Shown here: piece by piece, positions 35,251-43,584 of the stretch
Layout: each line of letters starts with the position of its first letter
Numbering within the stretch: the first letter of the stretch is position 1
Origin: Variovorax sp. Root473
Lineage (GTDB): Bacteria > Pseudomonadota > Gammaproteobacteria > Burkholderiales > Burkholderiaceae_C
Reading direction: 5' to 3'
Assembly (NCBI RefSeq): GCF_001426505.1
Contig: NZ_LMEV01000020.1
Span: forward strand, 55,824 to 119,823
Length of the DNA stretch: 64,000 bases
Notes under the pieces: generated by a model
Seen by the model: the letters and a program-made list of their open reading frames with translations, nothing else
The model's database searches: none
What the model was told of the DNA's origin: nothing
Made by a program: the position numbers and the translations under genes

Positions 35251-35589
35251 ATGAAGCTGGTCACAGCCATCATCAAACCGTTCAAGCTCGACGAGGTGCG
35301 TGAAGCGCTCTCGGCCATCGGCGTGCAGGGCATCACCGTCACGGAAGTGAAGGGCTTCGGTCGCCAGAAGGGCCACACCGAGCTGTACCGCGGTGCCGAG
35401 TATGTGGTCGACTTCCTGCCCAAGGTGAAGATCGAGGCGGCCATCTCCGACGAACTGGTCGACCGCGTGATCGAGGCGGTCGAGGGGGCCGCGCGCACCG
35501 GGAAGATCGGCGACGGCAAGATCTTTGTCTACAACCTCGAGCAGGTCGTGCGCATCCGCACCGGCGAAACGGGCCGCGAAGCCCTCTGA
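35251..35589 (+). CDS. glnK: nitrogen regulatory PII protein GlnK
   Basis: GlnK is a trimeric PII signal protein that binds ATP, ADP and 2-oxoglutarate, is uridylylated on Tyr51 and blocks AmtB when nitrogen is plentiful. The 112-residue protein has every landmark: MKLVTAIIKPFKLDEV, the T-loop with Tyr51 in GHTELYRGAEY, the B-loop AARTGKIGDGKIFV and a C-terminal RIRTGETG. The ATG at 35251 follows AGAAGGAG. Linkage to amtB 29 bases downstream identifies it as GlnK rather than GlnB. Confidence 0.96.
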   Translation: MKLVTAIIKPFKLDEVREALSAIGVQGITVTEVKGFGRQKGHTELYRGAEYVVDFLPKVKIEAAISDELVDRVIEAVEGAARTGKIGDGKIFVYNLEQVVRIRTGETGREAL

Positions 35590-35618
35590 CCGATTCCTGG
35601 CCCGAAAGAACAACGACC

Positions 35619-37043
35619 ATGAAAAAACTTCTTGTCTCTCTTGCGCTCGGCTTGAGCGTCTTCGTCGCCGGCACTTCGGCGATGGCCCAGGCGCCCGCCG
35701 CCACCCCTGAGGCGCCGGCTGCATCGGCACCCGCCGCTGCTGCGCCCGCGCCTGCAGCGGCTGCAGCACCGGCCGCCGCCGAGGCCGCGCCCGCCGCACC
35801 GGCTGCTGCCCCCGCGCCCAAGGTCGACTCCGGCGACACCGCCTGGATGCTCACCTCGACCCTGCTCGTGATCCTGATGACCATTCCCGGCCTGGCGCTG
35901 TTCTACGGCGGCCTGGGTCGCTCCAAGAACATGCTGTCGGTGCTGATGCAGGTCTTCGTGATCTTCTCGCTGATCAGCCTGCTGTGGGCCATCTACGGCT
36001 ACAGCCTGGCTTTCACGGGCGACGGCAACTTCTTCGGGAGCTTCGACAAGATCTTCATGAAGGGCATCACGCAGGAGACCTTCGGCGCGCTGACCACGAT
36101 TCCCGAATTCGTGTTCTTCGCCTTCCAGGGCACCTTCGCGGCCATCACCGTGGCGCTGATCGTCGGCGCTTTTGCAGAACGCGCCAAGTTCTCGGCCGTG
36201 CTGCTGTTCTCGGTGATCTGGTTCACCTTCAGCTACGTGCCCATGGCCCACATCGTGTGGGGCGGCGGCCTGCTGGGCAAGGACGGCGCGCTCGACTTCG
36301 CCGGCGGCACCGTGGTGCACATCAACGCCGGTGTCGCCGGCCTGGTCGGTGCCTACATGGTCGGCAAGCGCGTGGGCTACGGCAAGGAAGCCTTCACGCC
36401 GCACTCGCTCACGCTCACCATGGTCGGCGCCTCGCTGCTGTGGGTTGGCTGGTTCGGCTTCAACGCCGGCTCGGCCGGTGCAGCCAACGCCGCTGCCGGC
36501 CTGGCCTTCGTGAACACGGTGCTCGCCACCGCCGCCGCGGCGCTGTCGTGGATCCTGGGTGAGAGCCTGCACAAGGGCAAGGCCTCGATGCTGGGCGCTG
36601 CGTCCGGCGCGGTCGCCGGCCTCGTGGCCGTCACGCCTGCCGCCGGTTTCGTCGGCCCGATGGGTTCGATCGTGATGGGCCTGCTGGCCGGCCTGGTCTG
36701 CCTGTGGGGCGTGGGTGGCCTCAAGCGCATGCTCGGCGCGGACGACGCATTCGACGTGTTCGGCGTGCACGGCGTGGGCGGCATCCTGGGTGCCATCCTG
36801 ACTGGCGTGTTCGCTGCCAAGGGCCTGGGCGGCACCGGCGGCCTGACCCCCGACACCTTCTCGATGGGCGCGCAGGTCTGGATCCAGGTCAAGAGCGTGC
36901 TGTTCACCATCGTGTGGTCCGGCATCGTTGCGTTCGTTGCCTACAAGATCGCGGACCTGACCCTCGGCCTGCGTGTGTCGGAAGAAGAAGAGCGCGAAGG
37001 CCTCGACATCTCCTCGCACGGCGAAACGGCCTACAACAGGTAA
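35619..37043 (+). CDS. amtB: ammonium transporter AmtB with Ala/Pro-rich N-terminal extension
   Basis: AmtB is a trimeric ammonium channel of the inner membrane. The 474-residue protein has a signal peptide (to about residue 24). An unusual Ala/Pro-rich periplasmic stretch of about 40 residues follows, then eleven membrane helices starting at DTAWMLTSTLLVILM. Channel markers are present: GLALFYGGLGRSKN, the first His in TVVHINAGVAGLVG and the second in DVFGVHGVGGILG. The C-terminal tail (RVSEEEEREGLDISSHGE) is the GlnK-contact region. It is the last gene of the operon. Confidence 0.96.
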   Translation: MKKLLVSLALGLSVFVAGTSAMAQAPAATPEAPAASAPAAAAPAPAAAAAPAAAEAAPAAPAAAPAPKVDSGDTAWMLTSTLLVILMTIPGLALFYGGLGRSKNMLSVLMQVFVIFSLISLLWAIYGYSLAFTGDGNFFGSFDKIFMKGITQETFGALTTIPEFVFFAFQGTFAAITVALIVGAFAERAKFSAVLLFSVIWFTFSYVPMAHIVWGGGLLGKDGALDFAGGTVVHINAGVAGLVGAYMVGKRVGYGKEAFTPHSLTLTMVGASLLWVGWFGFNAGSAGAANAAAGLAFVNTVLATAAAALSWILGESLHKGKASMLGAASGAVAGLVAVTPAAGFVGPMGSIVMGLLAGLVCLWGVGGLKRMLGADDAFDVFGVHGVGGILGAILTGVFAAKGLGGTGGLTPDTFSMGAQVWIQVKSVLFTIVWSGIVAFVAYKIADLTLGLRVSEEEEREGLDISSHGETAYNR

Positions 37044-37044
37044 A

Positions 37045-37137
37045 CCCCCAGGCTGCGCGCACTTCGTGTCGCTTCGCCAACCCCCTTGCAGGGGGCAACA
37101 CCAGCGGCCCGGCAAAGCCGGTTCCGCGGTGTTCTGC
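37045..37137 (+). repeat. dispersed intergenic repeat, copy 1
   Basis: Right after amtB comes CCCCCAGGCT, then CACTTCGTGTCGCTTCG, a CCCCCTTGCAGGGGG hairpin and GGCCCGGCAAAGCCGG. The same order of blocks appears on the other strand at 57838-57917. I recall similar sequence after genes in other comamonad genomes, but could not check. It can fold into two hairpins and does not encode protein. Confidence 0.6.
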
Positions 37138-37205
37138 GAAGAGACACGCCGCACAGTCTGATTACAAAGAACAAAGTTTTTCAGGCGAGTCTCCTTTGGA
37201 TGTTC

Positions 37206-37242
37206 AGCCCGCGAGCGCTTCGGCGTCAGCGGGCTTTTTTTT
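37206..37242 (+). terminator. Rho-independent terminator
   Basis: AGCCCGC at 37206-37212 pairs with GCGGGCT at 37229-37235. Inside, CGC-TTCG-GCG closes a stable UUCG tetraloop, and a run of eight T follows (37235-37242). It is a textbook terminator for the porin-glnK-amtB transcript, insulating the SMP-30 gene that starts at 37289. Confidence 0.85.
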
Positions 37243-37288
37243 GCCCGCGGCCCGCGGCCCGCGTGGCCGGGGGCACAATCGCCCCACC

Positions 37289-38218
37289 ATGTGGACCTCC
37301 ATCGAAGACAGCCTCTGCGAGCTGGGTGAATCGCCGTTCTGGCATCCGCACGAACGCGCGCTCTACTGGCTCGACATCCCGGGCCGCGCCGTGCTGCGCA
37401 CGCGCGGCGTCCTCGGATCGCCCGCGGCCACGGTCGAGCGATGGGCGCTGCCCACCGAGCCCGGCTGCATGGCGCCGGCACGCAGCGGCGGCCTCGTGAT
37501 CGCGCTGCGCGACGGCATCTACCGCACCCGCGAATGGGGCGGCGAACTCGTCGCCATGGCGCGGGTGGAGCACGACGTGCGCACCATGCGTTTCAACGAT
37601 GGCAAGTGCGATGCGCTCGGCCGCTTCTGGGCCGGCTCGCTCAACGAGGCCAAGGACCGCGCCAACGCCGCGCTCTACTGCTTCGATGCCCGCCCGGGTG
37701 ACGTGTCGCCCACCATCACGTCGATGCTGGAGCACGTCACCACCGCCAACGGCCTGGCGTTCTCGCCCGACAACCGCACGCTCTACTGGGCCGACACCGC
37801 CGCGCACGTGGTGCGCGCCTGGGACTGGGACGCCGGGGCCAACACGCTGTCGCATGCGCGCGTGTTCCAGCAGTTCGACCCCAAGCCCGCGGGCTGGGTG
37901 GCCGGTTCGCCCACGCATTACGACGGCCGCCCCGACGGCGCCGCCATCGATGCCGCCGGCCACTACTGGGTCGCGATGTTCGAAGGCGCGCAGCTGCTGC
38001 GCTTCGCGCCCTCGGGCGAGCGCGTGGCCGCCATCGCCGTGCCGGTGCAATGCCCGACCATGCCCTGCTTCGGCGGCGACGACCTGCGCACCCTGTTCGT
38101 CACCAGCGGGCGCAAGGGCCGCCCGGCCGACGAGCTGGTGCAGCGCCCGGCTTCGGGCACCGTGCTCGCGATGCGCGTCGACACGCCGGGCCTGCCGGTG
38201 AATTTCTTCGAGGATTGA
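37289..38218 (+). CDS. SMP-30/gluconolactonase family protein
   Basis: This 309-residue beta-propeller protein belongs to the SMP-30/regucalcin family of metal-dependent lactonases, which open sugar lactones. Expected metal-site segments are seen: LGESPFWHP near residue 12 (Glu ligand), MRFNDGKCDALGRFWAGS near 99, TTANGLAFSPDNRTLYWADT near 151 (Asn ligand) and PDGAAIDAAGHYW near 215 (Asp ligand). No signal peptide is present, so it acts in the cytoplasm. ATG at 37289 is used. The LysR gene follows by 19 bases and may be co-transcribed. The actual lactone substrate is unknown. Confidence 0.87.
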   Translation: MWTSIEDSLCELGESPFWHPHERALYWLDIPGRAVLRTRGVLGSPAATVERWALPTEPGCMAPARSGGLVIALRDGIYRTREWGGELVAMARVEHDVRTMRFNDGKCDALGRFWAGSLNEAKDRANAALYCFDARPGDVSPTITSMLEHVTTANGLAFSPDNRTLYWADTAAHVVRAWDWDAGANTLSHARVFQQFDPKPAGWVAGSPTHYDGRPDGAAIDAAGHYWVAMFEGAQLLRFAPSGERVAAIAVPVQCPTMPCFGGDDLRTLFVTSGRKGRPADELVQRPASGTVLAMRVDTPGLPVNFFED

Positions 38219-38237
38219 GCCGACCGGCTCCGCGTGG

Positions 38238-39125
38238 ATGGCTCTGCTCCACATCCCCCCGATTCAGTGCCTGCTGACCTTCGAGGCCGTCGCGCGCCTG
38301 CGGCATGCGGGTCGCGCGGCCGACGAGCTGTGCGTGACGGCCAGCGCGGTGAGCCACCGCATCCGCCAGCTCGAGGCGCACGTGGGCTTCAAGCTCTTCG
38401 GTCGCAGCGACTTCAGCCTCACGGCCGATGGCGCGGCGTACCTTGCGAACGTGCGCACCGGCCTGGCCGCGCTGCAGCAGGCCACGCCCGGCAGCCGTGA
38501 CGCGGCATTGCGCGCACCGCGCCTGAGCGTGGCCGTCACGCCCACCTTCAGCCGCCAGTTCCTGATGCCGCGGCTGGAGCTCTTTCGCAACATCTATCCC
38601 GACATCGAGCTGGCCCTGCATGTGTCGATTCCGTTGCTCGACGTCACGGCCGAGCAGACCGACCTGCAGGTGCGCTACGGCATCGGCGCGTACGCCGACT
38701 GCGAGCACCGCCTGCTCATCGGCGAGGACGTGGTGCCCGCCTGCAGCCCGAGCTATCTCAACGAGTTCGGGCCCTTCGACGGCTTTCGCACCGCGGCCGA
38801 GATCGCCAGCGCGCGGCTGATCCGCAGCCCGCTGGAGCCCTGGAGCACCTGGTTCGCGAGCTGCGGCATCGACCAGCCCGAGCCGCACCTGGGTTCGCAG
38901 TTCAACGACCTGGGCCTGGTCTACGACGCGGCCGCCAGCGGCTTCGGGGTGGCGCTGGTGCGACAGAAACTGGGCGCCGCCTGGTTCGAATCGGGGCGGC
39001 TGGTGGCGCTGTCGGAGCGGCCCGTGCCCTCGCCGCACCGCCACTACATCTGCTGGCAGCCGGGCACGCTGGAGCGCTGGGAGTGCGCGGCGTTCGTCGA
39101 CTGGATCGTGCAGATGCTGCATTGA
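38238..39125 (+). CDS. LysR-family transcriptional regulator
   Basis: This 295-residue protein has an N-terminal winged helix-turn-helix (residues 8-65, LTFEAVARLRHAGRAADELC, VTASAVSHRIRQLEAHVGFKLF). A periplasmic-binding-like effector domain follows (APRLSVAVTPTFSRQFLMPRL). It resembles the GcvA-like group in sequence style. It stands between the SMP-30 gene and the lactate/glycolate operon on the same strand, so it may control either. The 126-bp gap to the permease holds an inverted repeat that could be its target. Confidence 0.9.
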   Translation: MALLHIPPIQCLLTFEAVARLRHAGRAADELCVTASAVSHRIRQLEAHVGFKLFGRSDFSLTADGAAYLANVRTGLAALQQATPGSRDAALRAPRLSVAVTPTFSRQFLMPRLELFRNIYPDIELALHVSIPLLDVTAEQTDLQVRYGIGAYADCEHRLLIGEDVVPACSPSYLNEFGPFDGFRTAAEIASARLIRSPLEPWSTWFASCGIDQPEPHLGSQFNDLGLVYDAAASGFGVALVRQKLGAAWFESGRLVALSERPVPSPHRHYICWQPGTLERWECAAFVDWIVQMLH

Positions 39126-39165
39126 TGCGCCGCTGACCGACACGTCGGGGCGACAAATTTTTATC

Positions 39166-39186
39166 AAGGTCCGGGCAAAAAACCTT
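39166..39186. promoter_or_regulatory. AAGGT-N11-ACCTT inverted repeat before the permease gene
   Basis: AAGGT at 39166-39170 and ACCTT at 39182-39186 are separated by 11 bases in the gap upstream of the lactate/glycolate permease. The half-site spacing is in the range of LysR-type sites, and an A/T-rich segment (39155-39165) adjoins it. Candidate operator only. Confidence 0.3.
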
Positions 39187-39251
39187 CAACCCGGCCGGTG
39201 CGCATCTCCCTAGAGTGCGAGTCACAACAACAGACTCCCCGGAGACAACGC

Positions 39252-40913
39252 ATGACCTGGCAGCAGATCTACGACCCGTTCGGCAACATGATCATTTCCA
39301 CCGCGCTCGCCGCGATCCCGGTGGTGGTGATGCTTGCATGCCTCGGTTTCTTCCACATCAAGGCCCACATTGCCGCCGGCCTCGGCCTGCTGGCGGCCCT
39401 GGCCGTCGCCGTTTTCGCCTACGGCATGCCCGCCGAGATGGCCGGACGCGCCGCGCTCTTCGGTGGCTTCACGGGCCTGCTGCCGATCGGCTGGATCGTG
39501 CTGAACATCATCTTCCTGCAGCAGCTGGCCGAACAGAACGGCAGCTTCAAGGTGCTGCAGGACTCGCTCTCGGGCATCACCGAAGACCGTCGCATCCAGC
39601 TGTTGCTGATCGCCTTCTGCTTCGGCGCGTTCTTCGAGGGCGCGGCGGGCTTTGGCACCCCGGTGGCGGTCACGGCCGGCATCCTGATCGGCCTGGGCTT
39701 CTCGCCGCTGGCCGCCTCGGGCCTCTCGCTGATTGCCAACACGGCACCGGTCGCCTTCGGCGCGCTGGGCACGCCGGTGATCACGCTGGCCAAGGTGCAC
39801 GGCTACGACCTGATGGAAGTCACCGCGATGATCGGCCGCCAGCTGCCGTTCTTCTCGCTGCTGGTGCCCTTCTGGCTCATCTGGGCCTTCGCGGGGCGCA
39901 AGGCGATGATGGAAATCTGGCCGGCCATCCTGGTCACGGGCGTGTCGTTCGCGATCCCGCAGTACCTGGTGTCGAACTTCATCGGCCCCGAGCTGGTGGA
40001 CATCATCGCGGCCATCGTGTCGATGGCCAGCCTCGTGCTGTTCCTGCGCGTGTGGCAGCCCAAGAACGTATGGCGCTCGCCTTCGCTGCGCGGCAAGGAC
40101 GTGAGCGCGCACGAGGCCAAGCCGCCGGCTGCCATCGTCGTGCACAGCCGCGAGGCACTCGTGCGCGCATGGATGCCCTGGGTGATTCTTTCGGTGTTCG
40201 TCTTCATCTGGGGCCTGCCGTCGGTGAAGACCGCACTCAACGGCGTCTTCGCGCCCTCGTTCCCGATGGGCGGTCTGCACAACCTGATCGAGAAGATGCC
40301 GCCGGTGGTCACGGCGCCCACGAAGGAAGGCGCGGTGTACGTGCTGAACCTGCTGTCGGCCACGGGCACCGGCATTCTCCTGTCGGCGATCGTGAGCGCG
40401 CTGTTCATGAAGTACAACCCCATCGAGATCGTGCGCACCTTTGTCCGCACGCTGTGGATGGTGCGCTACTCGCTCATGACCATCGTCCTGATGCTCGCGC
40501 TGGGCACGCTCACGCGCTACTCGGGCACCGACACCACGCTGGGCCTGGCGTTCGCCAACACCGGCGTGTTCTATCCCTTCTTCGGCACGCTGATGGGCTG
40601 GATCGGCGTCGCCATGACCGGCTCCGACACCGCATCGAACGTGCTGTTTGGCGGCATGCAGAAGGTCGCGGCCGACCAGCTCGGCCTGGCGCCCAACCTC
40701 ATGGGCGCGGCCAACAGCTCGGGCGGCGTGATGGGTAAGATGATCGACGCCCAGTCGATCGTGGTGGCCTCCACCGCCACGCGGTGGTTCAATCACGAAG
40801 GCGACATCCTGCGCTACGTGTTCTTCCACTCGATCGCGCTGGCCTCGCTGGTCGGCCTGTACGTGACGATGCAGGCCTATGTGTGGCCATTCACCCTGAT
40901 GGTCGTCCGCTGA
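39252..40913 (+). CDS. lldP: L-lactate/glycolate permease, LldP/GlcA family
   Basis: This inner-membrane symporter imports L-lactate, and in the GlcA branch also glycolate. The 553-residue protein is very hydrophobic with about 12-14 helices. It has the family signature FFEGAAGFGTPVAVTAGILIG-like near residue 130, SLIANTAPVAFGALGTP near 160 and a C-terminal GSDTASNVLFGGMQKVAA and GKMIDAQSIVVAS. ATG at 39252 follows GGAGACAACGC. It is 14 bases before glcD, so uptake and oxidation genes form one operon. Preference between lactate and glycolate cannot be decided from sequence. Confidence 0.88.
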   Translation: MTWQQIYDPFGNMIISTALAAIPVVVMLACLGFFHIKAHIAAGLGLLAALAVAVFAYGMPAEMAGRAALFGGFTGLLPIGWIVLNIIFLQQLAEQNGSFKVLQDSLSGITEDRRIQLLLIAFCFGAFFEGAAGFGTPVAVTAGILIGLGFSPLAASGLSLIANTAPVAFGALGTPVITLAKVHGYDLMEVTAMIGRQLPFFSLLVPFWLIWAFAGRKAMMEIWPAILVTGVSFAIPQYLVSNFIGPELVDIIAAIVSMASLVLFLRVWQPKNVWRSPSLRGKDVSAHEAKPPAAIVVHSREALVRAWMPWVILSVFVFIWGLPSVKTALNGVFAPSFPMGGLHNLIEKMPPVVTAPTKEGAVYVLNLLSATGTGILLSAIVSALFMKYNPIEIVRTFVRTLWMVRYSLMTIVLMLALGTLTRYSGTDTTLGLAFANTGVFYPFFGTLMGWIGVAMTGSDTASNVLFGGMQKVAADQLGLAPNLMGAANSSGGVMGKMIDAQSIVVASTATRWFNHEGDILRYVFFHSIALASLVGLYVTMQAYVWPFTLMVVR

Positions 40914-40927
40914 AAGTTGTTCCCGCC

Positions 40928-42430
40928 ATGAATGCTCCCGTCACGACCGACCAGCACACGCAGCTGTCGAAGGCGGAGCGCCAGGCGCAGGTGGTGCGGG
41001 CGCTGCAGGCGCACCTGCCCGTGCATGCGCTCATCTGGCACGCCGAAGACACCACGCCCTACGAATGCGACGGCCTCACGGCCTACCGCCAGCGTCCGCT
41101 GGTGGTGGCCCTGCCCGAGACCGAGGCACAGGTGGCGGCCGTGCTCCAGGCCTGCCACCAGCTCGGCGTGCCCGTGGTGGCGCGTGGCGCCGGCACCGGC
41201 CTGTCGGGCGGTGCCATGCCGCACGCGCTGGGCGTGACGCTGTCGCTCGCCAAGTTCAGCCGCATCCTCAAGGTCGACCCCGTGAGCCGCACGGCCGTCG
41301 TGCAGTGCGGCGTGCGCAACCTCGCGATCAGCGAAGCAGCCGCGCCGTTCAACCTGTACTACGCCCCCGATCCGTCGAGCCAGATCGCCTGCACCATCGG
41401 CGGCAACGTGGCCGAGAACTCGGGCGGTGTGCACTGCCTGAAATACGGCCTCACGCTGCACAACGTGCTGCGCGTGCGCGGCTTCACGGCCGAAGGCGAA
41501 CCCATCGAATTCGGCGGCGAGGCGCTCGATGCACCGGGGCTCGACCTGCTCGCACTGGCCATCGGCAGCGAAGGCATGCTGGCCGTGACCACCGAAGTCA
41601 CGGTGAAGCTGGTGCCCAAGCCGCAGCTGGCGCGCTGCATCATGGCCAGCTTCGACGACGTGCGCAAAGCCGGCGACGCGGTCGCGGCGGTGATTGCGGC
41701 GGGCATCATCCCGGCCGGCCTGGAGATGATGGACAAGCCCATGACCGCCGCCGTCGAAGACTTCGTGCATGCCGGCTACGACCTCGACGCCGCCGCGATC
41801 CTGCTGTGCGAATCTGACGGCACGCCGGAAGAGGTGGAAGAGGAAATCGGCCGCATGACCGACGTGCTGCGCGGCTGCGGCGCCACCGCCATCGCCGTGA
41901 GCACCAGCGAAGACGAGCGCATGAAATTCTGGAGCGGCCGCAAGAACGCCTTTCCGGCGTCGGGCCGCATCAGCCCCGACTACATGTGCCTGGATTCGAC
42001 CATCCCGCGCAAGCGCCTGGCCGACATCCTGCTGGCGATCCAGGAGATGGAGAAGAAATACAACCTGCGCTGCTGCAACGTGTTCCACGCGGGCGACGGC
42101 AACCTGCATCCGCTGGTGCTGTTCGACGCCAACGACCCCGACGAGCTGCACCGCTGCGAGCTGTTCGGCGCCGACATCCTCGAGACCAGCGTCGCCATGG
42201 GCGGCACCGTGTCGGGCGAGCACGGCGTGGGCGTGGAAAAGCTCAACAGCATGTGCGTGCAGTTCACCGCCGCCGAGAACGAGCAGATGTTCGGCATCAA
42301 GCGCGCCTTCGACCCCGCCGGGCTGCTCAACCCCGGCAAGGTGATTCCCACGCTGCAGCGCTGCGCCGAGTACGGCAAAGAGGTGGTGCGCGGCGGCCGG
42401 CTGAAGCACGCCGACCTGCCGAGATTCTGA
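40928..42430 (+). CDS. glcD: glycolate oxidase FAD subunit GlcD
   Basis: GlcD is the FAD-binding catalytic subunit of membrane-associated glycolate (2-hydroxyacid) oxidase, which makes glyoxylate and passes electrons to the respiratory chain. The 500-residue protein carries the PCMH FAD motif VVARGAGTGLSGGAMP near residue 86, TIGGNVAENSGGVHCLKYG near 157 and the C-terminal cap motifs NVFHAGDGNLHPL and GGTVSGEHGVGVEKL. The start at 40928 lies 14 bases after the permease stop. Seven bases separate it from glcE. Confidence 0.94.
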   Translation: MNAPVTTDQHTQLSKAERQAQVVRALQAHLPVHALIWHAEDTTPYECDGLTAYRQRPLVVALPETEAQVAAVLQACHQLGVPVVARGAGTGLSGGAMPHALGVTLSLAKFSRILKVDPVSRTAVVQCGVRNLAISEAAAPFNLYYAPDPSSQIACTIGGNVAENSGGVHCLKYGLTLHNVLRVRGFTAEGEPIEFGGEALDAPGLDLLALAIGSEGMLAVTTEVTVKLVPKPQLARCIMASFDDVRKAGDAVAAVIAAGIIPAGLEMMDKPMTAAVEDFVHAGYDLDAAAILLCESDGTPEEVEEEIGRMTDVLRGCGATAIAVSTSEDERMKFWSGRKNAFPASGRISPDYMCLDSTIPRKRLADILLAIQEMEKKYNLRCCNVFHAGDGNLHPLVLFDANDPDELHRCELFGADILETSVAMGGTVSGEHGVGVEKLNSMCVQFTAAENEQMFGIKRAFDPAGLLNPGKVIPTLQRCAEYGKEVVRGGRLKHADLPRF

Positions 42431-42437
42431 GAACCCG

Positions 42438-43562
42438 ATGACGAACATGGACACCGCCCTCCAGCAGGTCGTCGAGCGCGTGCGCGCCGCCGCGGCCGAC
42501 GCCATACCGCTGCGCCTGCGCGGCGGCGGCACCAAGGATTTCTACGGCCAGCCGCCGCACGGCGAGCTGCTCGACCTGCGCGCACTCGCCGGCATCACGA
42601 GCTACGAGCCCAGCGAACTGGTCGTTACCGTGCGCGCCGGCACGCCGCTGGCCGAACTCGAAGCCGCACTCGCCGAGCAGGGCCAGTGCCTCCCGTTCGA
42701 GCCGCCGTGCTTTGCCGACGGTGGCACCGTCGGTGGCATGGTCGCCGCCGGCCTCAGTGGTCCGTCGCGCGCCAGCGTGGGCGCCGTGCGCGACTACGTG
42801 CTTGGCGCCACGCTCATCAACGGCCGCGCCGAGGTGCTGAGCTTCGGTGGCCAGGTGATGAAGAACGTCGCGGGCTACGACGTCTCGCGTGTGCTGGCCG
42901 GGTCGCTCGGCACGCTGGGCGTGATCGCCGAAGCGAGCCTGAAGGTGCTGCCCGTGCCGCCCGCCGAAGCCACGCTCGCCTTCGCCTGCAGCCAGGCCGA
43001 TGCGCTGCGCCTGCTCAACGAGTGGGGCGGACGCCCGCTGCCGCTGAACGCGAGCAGCTGGTTCGAGCACGAGGGCACCGGCGTGCTGCGCCTGCGGCTG
43101 CGCGGCGCGGTGGCGGCGGTCGATGCGGCCTGCGCACAGCTCGGCGGCGAGCGTCAGGACCCCGCGCGCGCCGCCGCCGGCTGGACCGCGCTGCGCGACC
43201 AGCGCATGCCGTGGTTCGCGCCCGGCGAGGCCGGTTCGCTCGCGCTGTGGCGCCTGTCGGTGCCGCAGACTGCGCCGGTGATCGCCATCGAAGGCTGCGC
43301 TGCGCCGCTGGTCGAGTGGCACGGCGGGCAGCGCTGGTACCTCGCGCCGCCCGCGCAGGCCTCGCGCGTGCGCGAAGCTGCGCGCGCGGCCGGTGGCCAC
43401 GCCACGCTGTTCCGCGTGCCGGCGGCGCAAGCCGCCGATTGCCGCGTGCCGCGCTTCGACGCGCTGAGCGCACCGGTGGCACGCATCCATCGCGCGCTGA
43501 TGCAGGAGTTCGATCCGCACGGTGTCTTCGACGGCGGCCGGCTCGTCGCAGGCGATCAATGA
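42438..43562 (+). CDS. glcE: glycolate oxidase FAD-binding subunit GlcE
   Basis: GlcE is the second flavin subunit of glycolate oxidase and resembles a shortened GlcD. The 374-residue protein shows RLRGGGTKDFYG near residue 26, the FAD-fold segment GGTVGGMVAAGLSGPSRASV near 96 and KNVAGYDVSRVLAGSLGTLG near 142. ATG at 42438 is used; ATG at 42447 is a possible alternative. The glcF start codon lies 22 bases downstream. The three-subunit set glcDEF is complete. Confidence 0.92.
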   Translation: MTNMDTALQQVVERVRAAAADAIPLRLRGGGTKDFYGQPPHGELLDLRALAGITSYEPSELVVTVRAGTPLAELEAALAEQGQCLPFEPPCFADGGTVGGMVAAGLSGPSRASVGAVRDYVLGATLINGRAEVLSFGGQVMKNVAGYDVSRVLAGSLGTLGVIAEASLKVLPVPPAEATLAFACSQADALRLLNEWGGRPLPLNASSWFEHEGTGVLRLRLRGAVAAVDAACAQLGGERQDPARAAAGWTALRDQRMPWFAPGEAGSLALWRLSVPQTAPVIAIEGCAAPLVEWHGGQRWYLAPPAQASRVREAARAAGGHATLFRVPAAQAADCRVPRFDALSAPVARIHRALMQEFDPHGVFDGGRLVAGDQ

Positions 43563-43584
43563 CAAGAAACGACACCACCCCGCG

